A DNA stretch of 64,000 bases from Saprospiraceae bacterium. Lineage in GTDB: Bacteria > Bacteroidota > Bacteroidia > Chitinophagales > Saprospiraceae. The notes beneath the pieces are model-generated. The model searched no databases. It had not been told where the DNA came from and saw only the letters and a list, made by a program, of their open reading frames with translations. The stretch is from the NCBI GenBank assembly GCA_021738725.1, contig JAIPBE010000015.1, positions 1-64,000 on the forward strand, written 5' to 3'. Every line of letters starts with the position of its first letter. Position 1 is the stretch's first letter. The position numbers and the translations under genes are program-made. This document shows, one piece after another, positions 1 through 7,183 of this stretch.

Positions 1-109
1 TTTGCCGGCACCGCAAACAGGGTGACAAAACAACATTAACGGGAATTGAGATCATAGAAATGCGTCTATACAGAGACGGAATCAAATCTCTCTCTCTTAG
101 AAAGGCTGT

Positions 110-431
110 TCGCTATTCGCTTTTCGCCATTCGCCTGGGACCTTAGTGGCTGGCGCCACTCAGGCAGCTTGCTTCGTTTTGGCCGGTAAAGGGTAAAGGG
201 TAAAAGGTGAAGGGCCCTGAATTTCAAAGTACATTATTGTTGCAGCTCCCTTCTCCTTGGAAAGGAGAAGGGTTGGGGAGCCTGTCCGCCCTCTGGCGGA
301 AGGTTATCACGAATACCAATCGCTATTCGCTATTCGCCATTCTCTCTTCGCCGAGCACGGTAGTGGCTGCGCCACTAAGCAGTGGCCTTCCTTTTGGCCG
401 GTAATGGGTAAAGGGTAAAAGGTAATGGGCC
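110..431. repeat. Duplicated intergenic repeat (two copies, about 110-216 and 319-431)
   Basis: Two copies of a unit of about 110 bases lie about 100 bases apart. Each begins with a CGCTATTCGC / TTCGCCATTC tract, then has an AGTGGC...GCCACT inverted repeat (145-160 and 362-376), then TTTTGGCCGGTAA followed by iterated GGGTAAA. In the second copy the inverted repeat is extended by a further AGTGGC. Related CCGAATACCG-type sequence continues at 476-500. No convincing coding region overlaps. It looks like a dispersed, REP-like intergenic repeat, but other genomic copies cannot be checked here. Confidence 0.6.
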
Positions 432-613
432 AAACGAAATGGGGCCCCTCTCTCTGAACATCTGTATTGCGAACGGCCGAATACCGAGCGCCGAATACCG
501 CAAATTGTCGGCATCAAGATTCTCAGGATTGGTGGATGAACAGGATGGGGGTGGGTTAAGGAGATTGACTAATGGTGAACAACTGACGACAGACTGCGCT
601 CATCATTTGATTT

Positions 614-645
614 GAAATAACTCAATAACGAAATAACTCAATAAC
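614..645. repeat. Perfect 16-bp tandem duplication
   Basis: The 16-base unit GAAATAACTCAATAAC occurs twice back to back. It sits in the gene-poor left end of the window, between the larger repeats and the hairpin near 800. No function is apparent. Confidence 0.7.
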
Positions 646-793
646 TTTTCTCCTCGACACCTCCACTCCTCCATTTTGATGAAAAAGCAGTCGTTTTAGC
701 CCAGAAATGATCGGAATTCCCCCTTTTTTAATCTTTCTCTAACAAAATCCGCATACAAGGGAACGGAAAGGGGTCGTTTGAGTGTAAGATTAA

Positions 794-893
794 AAAGGCA
801 GCCCCTTTTCTTCTCATACTCCATTTTTCGAAAGTGCAATAGGTTAAAGCACCAGGTTGATAAGGTTTTGTTGGTGGGGCTGCCTTTCTTTTT
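794..893. terminator. Long-range 12-bp inverted repeat with T-tracts (bidirectional terminator or small RNA)
   Basis: AAAGGCAGCCCC at 794-805 pairs perfectly with GGGGCTGCCTTT at 876-887, across a loop of about 70 bases. On the + strand the right arm runs into CTTTTTCTTTT. On the - strand the complementary arm runs into TTTTTAATC. It lies just downstream of the adenylate cyclase stop, so it may end that - strand transcript. The loop is unusually large for a simple terminator, so a structured small RNA is an alternative. Confidence 0.4.
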
Positions 894-935
894 CTTTTAA
901 ACGCCTCCGCGTTCCCATCCGCTGCCTGCCAGCCC

Positions 936-3095
936 TCAATTTTCTACAAAATACATCTCCAGCTTTCCCTTGCCTTTCGCTTCAATGGCTCCGCGTGGTG
1001 TACAGTTGATTTCACCCTTCACTTCTTCCCAGGTAGCCGCGGAGAGGTTGATCCGCCCGGGCTCGCCATTGCTCTCCATCCGCGCCGCTGTGTTGACCGT
1101 ATCCCCCCAGATATCATAGGCGAACTTCCGATCGCCAACTACCCCAGCCACCACCGGTCCGGTATGGATGCCGGCTCTCATTCGGAAGAAGGGGCGCCCC
1201 TCTTTTTCCAGTTCAGCTGCGCGATTCTCCATCCAGGTCTGCATCTCCTGGGCGGCCTTCACTACATCCAGGGCATGGCCCTCCCGCTCCTCCGGCAACC
1301 CTCCCACACAAAGGAAGGCATCCCCGATGGTCTTGATCTTTTCGATGCCATGCCGCCCGGTGATCGCATCAAAGGCCCGGAAACAGGTATCCAGCTCCGC
1401 AACCAGATCGGCCGGGGCCAGTTTGGCCGCAGTAGCTGTAAAGCCAGAAAAGTCGGTGAATAATACCGTCACGGAGTCGTAGTGCCGGGCCTGGGCCCGA
1501 CCCGTCTCTTTCAATTCCCGGGCCGTCGCCGCCGGGAGGATATTCAACAGGAGGTCATCCGACTTCTTGCGCTCGGCATCAATGATGACATTCTTTTCTT
1601 CCAGATCCTGATTTGCCTTGTTCTTGATCCGATAACGGTTGTACAGGAGCAAAGCCAGCAGGGCCAGGGCCAGTCCGCCACCCATCAGGGCACGCTGCCG
1701 GGTGCGGGCTTCACTCAGCCGCGCATCCTGAACAGCGAGCTCCTGCTCCTGCTTTTCCAGCTTGATCTGCTTTTTCAGATCCCCATAGAGCACTTCTCGC
1801 CGCTCATAATCCTTGACCCGCTTGTCATTAAATTCCTCCCAACGCAGGTCTTCAAACTTCTCCTGGCAACGGAAGGCCTCCTGCCAGTTGCCCATTGCCT
1901 TGTACACCTTGGCCCGGTCCTTCCATCCATTCCGAATAAATTTGCCGATGTCCAGGGCAGTCGCCAGGTCGAAATAGGTGTTCGTATACTGCAACGCATC
2001 ACGGTATCGCCCCTGGCGACGGGCTACATCGCCCAGACCGTTCAGGGTCTCGATCACGCCGACCTGGTCACCCAGCTCTTCACGGATCGCCTGCGAGGCG
2101 GTCAGGTGTTCCAACGCCTTCACCCAGGCATCTTCCGCTTTCTTTTTGTCCCCGATCAACAAATAGGCCGAACCAAGATTCTTTTCGACCACCCCCCGAT
2201 TGTTCAGAATATCTGCCCGGCCACTCGGATCATCGTTCTGGCTGTAGATCGTGAAAGCCTTGTCCAGCCATTCCAGGGCCAGGTGGTGGTGAACGATCGC
2301 CGAATCGCCCATGTCCTTGTCAAAGAATTGTTCGCCGAGATTGTCCTCGGTGATCCCCAGATTCTGATAGGTGATCGCCAGTGACCAGATATCGTCCATC
2401 TGCTCCCGGATGACCCGGGCTTTGTGATACCAGGTCATCGCCTCTGCCGTCAGTTCGATCTCCGACTTGATATTTCCGATCAGATTGTATCCGGAGGCAA
2501 TTTCCTCTTTGTCATCCCGGGGTTCGACAAAACCGAGAAAGTCATACAGCTGATTGAGCGCCTCCGGGTAGTTGCCCAGCGACTCGTGAATGACCGCCAT
2601 GCTGTAGGTCGCCCGGGCGATGCGTGCGGAATCGCCCAGCTGCTCCAGGATCTTCAGCGATAGTTGATAGCTGGCCAGTGCCTCCAGTCCCTCACCCTGA
2701 TTTTCATAGATATTGCCCAGGTTATTGTAGATGGAGGCCACCCCCTTGCGGTCTCCCAGACGCTCGCGCAAGGGGAGGGCATAGGTGTAGTAGCGAATGG
2801 CATCCGCATTCCGGTCATGGATGGTCTCCAAGACACCGAAGTAATTGAAGGCAGTGGCTTCTCCGCGCAAATATCCGATCTCCTGGGTCAGACAAATGGC
2901 ATCCTGGAGCAAGTGACGTGCACGGTTTGGATCTTCGATCTTCAACTCCCAGGCCGCTTCGGCCAGGGTCAGGACGCGGGTCGTGTCATCCAGCGGTTTG
3001 TCCAGCTCCAGAAGTAAACTATCTAACAAAGGGTTCTGGCCGACACTCTGAAGAGTGCCGATCAGCAAGATGAACAGGATGAAGTGCAACCGCAT
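936..3095 (-). CDS. TPR-containing class III adenylate cyclase, membrane-anchored
   Basis: Likely converts ATP to cAMP. The chosen start (719 aa) gives a clean signal peptide (MRLHFILFILLIG...). Longer starts would overlap the upstream gene. Residues about 60-430 are TPR repeats, periplasmic by prediction. A coiled-coil stretch precedes a transmembrane segment near residues 490-515, and the C-terminal 178 residues are a class III cyclase domain. Metal-binding Asp residues appear in LFTDFSG (D548) and in IGD (D592). The adenine-selecting Lys/Asp pair (K588 in IKTIGD, D661 in YDIWGD) and transition-state N668 and R672 are present, so ATP rather than GTP is expected. It lies 53 bases downstream of a membrane sensor-like gene on the same strand, which suggests co-transcription. 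This TPR-TM-cyclase layout is common in Bacteroidota. The signal sensed is unknown. Confidence 0.88.
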   Translation of the reverse strand: MRLHFILFILLIGTLQSVGQNPLLDSLLLELDKPLDDTTRVLTLAEAAWELKIEDPNRARHLLQDAICLTQEIGYLRGEATAFNYFGVLETIHDRNADAIRYYTYALPLRERLGDRKGVASIYNNLGNIYENQGEGLEALASYQLSLKILEQLGDSARIARATYSMAVIHESLGNYPEALNQLYDFLGFVEPRDDKEEIASGYNLIGNIKSEIELTAEAMTWYHKARVIREQMDDIWSLAITYQNLGITEDNLGEQFFDKDMGDSAIVHHHLALEWLDKAFTIYSQNDDPSGRADILNNRGVVEKNLGSAYLLIGDKKKAEDAWVKALEHLTASQAIREELGDQVGVIETLNGLGDVARRQGRYRDALQYTNTYFDLATALDIGKFIRNGWKDRAKVYKAMGNWQEAFRCQEKFEDLRWEEFNDKRVKDYERREVLYGDLKKQIKLEKQEQELAVQDARLSEARTRQRALMGGGLALALLALLLYNRYRIKNKANQDLEEKNVIIDAERKKSDDLLLNILPAATARELKETGRAQARHYDSVTVLFTDFSGFTATAAKLAPADLVAELDTCFRAFDAITGRHGIEKIKTIGDAFLCVGGLPEEREGHALDVVKAAQEMQTWMENRAAELEKEGRPFFRMRAGIHTGPVVAGVVGDRKFAYDIWGDTVNTAARMESNGEPGRINLSAATWEEVKGEINCTPRGAIEAKGKGKLEMYFVEN

Positions 3096-3148
3096 CGGGT
3101 GAAGATAACGACTTCTACATGTTCGATCCTCGAGGAGCCGGTTTGATC

Positions 3149-3667
3149 CTATCGGGGAGATTGGACGATCAGGATCCCCAGTTTCTGATTCAGTCCCATC
3201 ACCGGTGTGGCGATCCGCCATTGCAGAGAATCCTGCTCCAGAACCTGCTTATCAGCTTTGAGGATCATTGGATTGAGGATGGTGGTGCCTTCGTCTTTTT
3301 TGTCTGTAGAAATAAGAACAGCACCTGTCTCGGCATCCACATACTGGACTTTGTTGACCCGCGAATCCTGGATGAATTGGAGGAAGAACTGGTTCACTTG
3401 TTCCTGATTGTCCCGAGTCACCTCGCTGCGGATCGCCCAGGATAAAACCTTTGATGTCAAGGCCATTCCTTCTTGTTGAATGGTGTCTATCCGCGCACGG
3501 AAACTGTCTGCCATTTCTGCGCGATCCAGCTCATATGTCGATCTCATAGACCGCATCGTCAGCATGGCCCAACTAAAGATGCCCACTGCCAGCAGGACCA
3601 GGAATAAGGTCAACCAGTGACGTTGGAGAAAGGATTTTGAGTGGGAGGGGGAAGGATTGGTTTCCAT
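3149..3667 (-). CDS. Membrane protein with extracytoplasmic PDC/Cache-like sensor region
   Basis: 172 aa. A basic N-terminus is followed by one transmembrane helix at about residues 17-38, then a helix containing SFRARIDTIQ and an alpha/beta region with the patterns VQYVDAETGAVL and WRIATPVMG. That order (TM, long helix, sensor-type sheet) resembles a PDC/single-Cache periplasmic sensor, but no output domain follows. The next gene in the same direction is the adenylate cyclase, so this could be a detached sensory partner. The PDC assignment rests on pattern only and no family name is certain. Confidence 0.6.
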   Translation of the reverse strand: METNPSPSHSKSFLQRHWLTLFLVLLAVGIFSWAMLTMRSMRSTYELDRAEMADSFRARIDTIQQEGMALTSKVLSWAIRSEVTRDNQEQVNQFFLQFIQDSRVNKVQYVDAETGAVLISTDKKDEGTTILNPMILKADKQVLEQDSLQWRIATPVMGLNQKLGILIVQSPR

Positions 3668-3925
3668 GGTAGGGGATTAAAACGACGTTTGGAAGTGTCG
3701 GCACATCCGACATTATTCCATCTAAGCTTACAGATTTTCTATCTGAGAATTGTCAACGGGTTGTCAATGGGAGCAGGGACCATTTAAGGCCATGCAACTC
3801 CTGCAGATACACTAAGATACATGATCATAGTAATAGATACGTATTGGCAGGAGAAGGGTCCTTGTCTACAGACAGAGCAGGTGCCAGTCTGAAGAATCGT
3901 ATCTTAGTTTCCACATGTGTGCTCC

Positions 3926-3969
3926 GTGACTTCGGTCACAAAACGCACCATTGCCGATCCTTAACTTTG
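3926..3969 (+). promoter_or_regulatory. Crp/Fnr-like operator plus -7 box upstream of the first persulfide dioxygenase
   Basis: A perfect palindrome GTGAC-TTCG-GTCAC (3926-3939), equivalent to the Crp half-sites GTGA-N6-TCAC, is followed by TAACTTTG (3962-3969), an exact match to the Bacteroidota -7 element TAnnTTTG. The palindrome centre lies 36.5 bases before the end of the -7 box, which places it near -42, the usual position of a class II activator site. No TTG is found at -33, as expected for an activator-dependent promoter. The same arrangement recurs at 11909-11952. The rest of the 3668-4018 gap shows nothing else I can support. Confidence 0.65.
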
Positions 3970-4018
3970 ACGAGCCAATTATGGATCACCCATATATCTA
4001 AACTGAAATCATTCATTT

Positions 4019-5437
4019 ATGAAGATAGAACAAATCTATACCGGCTGCCTGGCTCAAGGCGCTTATTATATCGAAAGCAATGGTGAAGCGGCCATTATTG
4101 ATCCCCTGCGGGAGACAGGCCCCTATATCGAACGGGCGCACCAGGACCATGCCACCATCAAATATATTTTTGAGACCCACTTCCATGCGGACTTTGTCTC
4201 TGGGCATATCGATCTGGCCCGTAAATCCGGCGCCGAGATCGTCTTTGGACCGACCGCTAAAACGGATTTTGAAAAAATCGAAGCTACGGATGGTCAACGC
4301 TTTCCCATCGGACGCGTGTCCATAGAAGTGTTGCACACACCCGGTCATACACCGGAGAGCACCTGTTATCTGCTCCGGGATGAGGATGGCAAACCCAACG
4401 CCTTGTTCAGCGGAGATACCCTCTTCATCGGTGATGTGGGGCGGCCCGACCTCGCGCAAAAGGCGACCGGGTTGACCCAGGAAGATCTGGCAGGATGGCT
4501 CTTTGATTCCCTCCGGAAAAAGGTCATGACGCTGCCCGATGACGTGATCGTCTATCCCGCTCATGGAGCCGGCTCGGCATGCGGCAAGAACATGAGTTCC
4601 GAGACCTGGGATACCCTGGGACACCAGAAAAAAACGAACTATGCGCTGCGTGCAGACATGACCAAAGCTGAATTCATTGAGGAGGTCACCACCGGCCTCC
4701 TGGCGCCGCCGCAATATTTTGCCAAGAATGCAGCTTTGAACAAGAAGGGATATGAGAGTATCGACGTGGTCATGGAGCGGGGAGCGCATCCGTTGTCCCC
4801 GGATGAATTTGAAGCCATGGCCAATGAAACCGGAGCCCTGATTATGGATGTTCGGGAGAACACTGAATTCATCCAAGGCTTTATTCCAAACTCTATCTTC
4901 ATCGGGATCGATGGCGGATTTGCACCCTGGGTGGGCGCACTGGTGCCCGATATCCAACAGGAGATCCTGATCGTCGCCCCGGAAGGCCGTGAGGAAGAGA
5001 CCGTTATGCGTCTGGCACGGGTGGGGTATGACAATGCCATCGGATACCTCAAAGGAGGATTCGCTGCCTGGAAAGCCGCTGGAAAAGAGATGGACACCAT
5101 CATGGCCATTGATACGCCTGTTTTTGTGGAGCGATGGAAGGCCGGGAAGGCTGAAAAAGTGCTGGATGTGCGCAAGCCTGGAGAATTTGCCGGCGAACAT
5201 CTGGATAAGGCCAAGTCCCTGCCCCTGGATTTTCTGAATCTGCAGATGGAAGAAATTTCCAGAGATCAGGAATATTACCTGCATTGCCGCACGGGCTATC
5301 GGTCCACTGTGGCGGCGTCCATCCTCAAGGCGCGAGGTTTTGATAAATTGATTAATGTGATCGGGAATTTTGACGATTTTGCACCCGCCGGCCTGCCACT
5401 GACAGACTATGTCTGTCCGAGTACTTTGGTCAAATAA
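4019..5437 (+). CDS. Persulfide dioxygenase (MBL fold) fused to two rhodanese domains
   Basis: 472 aa, cytoplasmic. Expected to oxidise glutathione- or low-molecular-weight persulfide to sulfite. The N-terminal metallo-beta-lactamase domain (about 1-250) has THFHADFVSGH (H54, H56, D58), HTPGH (H110) and SGDTLFIGDVGRPDL (D133), matching the ETHE1/Blh type with a mononuclear iron. A first rhodanese domain (about 260-360) lacks the catalytic Cys: its active-site loop reads APEGREEE. The second (about 365-465) keeps it in HCRTGYRS, so only one is a likely sulfurtransferase. It is followed after 109 bases by the FeS/membrane subunit of a molybdoenzyme. A close paralog is at 12015-13424. The start follows a well-placed -7 box about 50 bases upstream. 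Confidence 0.9.
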   Translation: MKIEQIYTGCLAQGAYYIESNGEAAIIDPLRETGPYIERAHQDHATIKYIFETHFHADFVSGHIDLARKSGAEIVFGPTAKTDFEKIEATDGQRFPIGRVSIEVLHTPGHTPESTCYLLRDEDGKPNALFSGDTLFIGDVGRPDLAQKATGLTQEDLAGWLFDSLRKKVMTLPDDVIVYPAHGAGSACGKNMSSETWDTLGHQKKTNYALRADMTKAEFIEEVTTGLLAPPQYFAKNAALNKKGYESIDVVMERGAHPLSPDEFEAMANETGALIMDVRENTEFIQGFIPNSIFIGIDGGFAPWVGALVPDIQQEILIVAPEGREEETVMRLARVGYDNAIGYLKGGFAAWKAAGKEMDTIMAIDTPVFVERWKAGKAEKVLDVRKPGEFAGEHLDKAKSLPLDFLNLQMEEISRDQEYYLHCRTGYRSTVAASILKARGFDKLINVIGNFDDFAPAGLPLTDYVCPSTLVK

Positions 5438-5546
5438 TAGTAGATCATCTTCGGAAAAGTCCGCTGGTGGATCGCTAGATGAGTTTGGTTTATCAGGCCT
5501 TCAGAGACAGGGCCGGGACGCCATTTGGTTTGAGAAAACGCGCACT

Positions 5547-7169
5547 ATGAAATACGGTTTTATCATTGACAATCGGAAGTGTATCGGTTGTCATGCCTGT
5601 ACCACCGCCTGTAAATCAGAACATGATGTACCGGTCGGGGTGAACCGGACCTGGGTCAAACAAGTGGAGAAGGGGGAGTTTCCTCATACCCGCCGTCTGT
5701 TCTCGGTCATGCGATGCAATCATTGCACCGATGCCCCTTGCGTGGAGATCTGTCCTACGGAGGCCTTGTATATCCGGGAAGACGGCATCGTCGATTTTGA
5801 TAAGGATCGCTGCATCGCTTGCAAATCCTGCATGCAGGCCTGCCCCTATGATGCTTTATACATCGATCCCCAAACCCATACGGCTGCGAAATGCAACTAC
5901 TGTGCGCATCGGGTCGACATCGGTCTCGAACCGGCCTGTGTCAATGTATGCCCCGAACATGCGATCATCTCCGGGGATATGGATAATCCGGAATCCGAGA
6001 TATCCCAACTCCTTGGCAGACAACAGGTCAAGGTGCGAAAGCCGGAGAAAGGGACCGTCCCCAACCTGTTCTACATCGATGCAGATGATGCATCCCTCAA
6101 TCCTTCCCTGACCGACAAGCATCAAGACTATATGTGGAGCCACCAGGAAGGCGGCGTCGGGCATTTTGCCAAAGCGGCAGAACATATGGCCTTCTCCAAT
6201 CCGGATGTGGTTTCCGCCCTGATGGAAGTCAATGGTCAGGAAACAACCTCGGACGATGTTGCCCGAAATGGCACTGCCCGTTCGGTGGATCTGCTGATCG
6301 GTAAAAAACCTCGCCGGGTGTACGACGCCCCGGACAAAGGCATCCTCTGGGGCTGGGAAGTTTCTGGATATGTCTGGACCAAAGCCATCGCCACCGGTGC
6401 CATCCTGGTGCCCTTTATCGCCTGGTTGATGGGATTTCAAGGTCCCAATCTGGCCGGTCAATACTGGAGCTTGGGATTGGGGATCTTCTTCCTGGCGGCA
6501 ACGGGCTTATTGCTGGTCATGGACCTGGACCAGCCCAAGCGTTTTGTCTATGTGCTATTGCGCCCGCAATGGCGATCCTGGCTGCCCAGAGGTGGTTATG
6601 CCATCACCTTCTTTGGCGGACTGATGACCCTGTCACTGGTACTGCTTTATGTTGAAAAAACGGTGGTCTGGGTACAATGGCTGATGGCCGGGTTTGCCAT
6701 CCTGGTGGCGATCTATACCGCCTTCCTCTTTGCACAGGCCAAGGGTCGGGACTTCTGGCAGAGTCCAACCTTACCCATCCATATGCTGGTCCATGCACTG
6801 ATGGCCGGAGCATCCCTTTTTGCTCTGGTGAATCTCTTTACCGGTGCGGAGGTCGGCTGGACCCAGTTTCTCATCACCTTCCTCATGGTCACTATCGGAC
6901 TGAATCTCATCATCCTGGGTGCAGAACTTGCCATGCCACATCCAACACATGATACCCACAGAGTCGTCAACATGATCGTCAAGGGAATCTACCAGAAACG
7001 ATTCTGGATCGGAACCATCCTGCTCGGCAATCTAATGCCCCTCGGACTGCTCTATTTTGGTGAGGGGTCAACCATCGGATGTGCCATTGCCGCTCTTCTG
7101 GTATTGGGCGGAATCTATATCACTGAACACATTTGGGTGGAAGCGCCACAGCGCATTCCACTCAGCTAA
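5547..7169 (+). CDS. Fused 4Fe-4S ferredoxin and NrfD/DmsC-type membrane anchor (SoeB-SoeC-like)
   Basis: 540 aa from the ATG at 5547. An upstream in-frame start would overlap the preceding gene and adds no domain. Residues 1-200 are a four-cluster ferredoxin (CIGCHACTTAC, CNHC...CVEIC, CIACKSCMQAC, CNYC...CVNVC). A linker leads to about eight transmembrane helices (about 270-535) with the NrfD-like segment DLDQPKRFVYVLLRPQW. These two parts are normally separate subunits, so this is a fusion. It would carry electrons from the adjacent catalytic subunit to menaquinone at the inner face of the membrane. The catalytic subunit starts 14 bases later. Sulfite dehydrogenase (SoeABC) is the best fit by context. 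Other CISM enzymes such as polysulfide or tetrathionate reductase are possible. Confidence 0.82.
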   Translation: MKYGFIIDNRKCIGCHACTTACKSEHDVPVGVNRTWVKQVEKGEFPHTRRLFSVMRCNHCTDAPCVEICPTEALYIREDGIVDFDKDRCIACKSCMQACPYDALYIDPQTHTAAKCNYCAHRVDIGLEPACVNVCPEHAIISGDMDNPESEISQLLGRQQVKVRKPEKGTVPNLFYIDADDASLNPSLTDKHQDYMWSHQEGGVGHFAKAAEHMAFSNPDVVSALMEVNGQETTSDDVARNGTARSVDLLIGKKPRRVYDAPDKGILWGWEVSGYVWTKAIATGAILVPFIAWLMGFQGPNLAGQYWSLGLGIFFLAATGLLLVMDLDQPKRFVYVLLRPQWRSWLPRGGYAITFFGGLMTLSLVLLYVEKTVVWVQWLMAGFAILVAIYTAFLFAQAKGRDFWQSPTLPIHMLVHALMAGASLFALVNLFTGAEVGWTQFLITFLMVTIGLNLIILGAELAMPHPTHDTHRVVNMIVKGIYQKRFWIGTILLGNLMPLGLLYFGEGSTIGCAIAALLVLGGIYITEHIWVEAPQRIPLS

Positions 7170-7183
7170 AAGATACTCCGGCT

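Noticed and set aside
207-517. Two short open frames (+ and -) inside the left-end repeats
   Set aside because: Low-complexity translations overlapping the repeat units. No start context or homology pattern.
110-645. Repeats at the left end as a CRISPR array
   Set aside because: Only two copies of about 110 bases, with no regular short repeats or spacers and no cas genes.
1482-2384. 300-codon open frame on the + strand opposite the adenylate cyclase
   Set aside because: Antisense to TPR and cyclase sequence. No motif.
4013-5284. 423-codon open frame on the - strand opposite the first persulfide dioxygenase
   Set aside because: Fully antisense to a conserved enzyme. The translation shows no recognisable fold and reflects codon bias of the real gene. 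The same effect is seen at 12405-13190 opposite the paralog.
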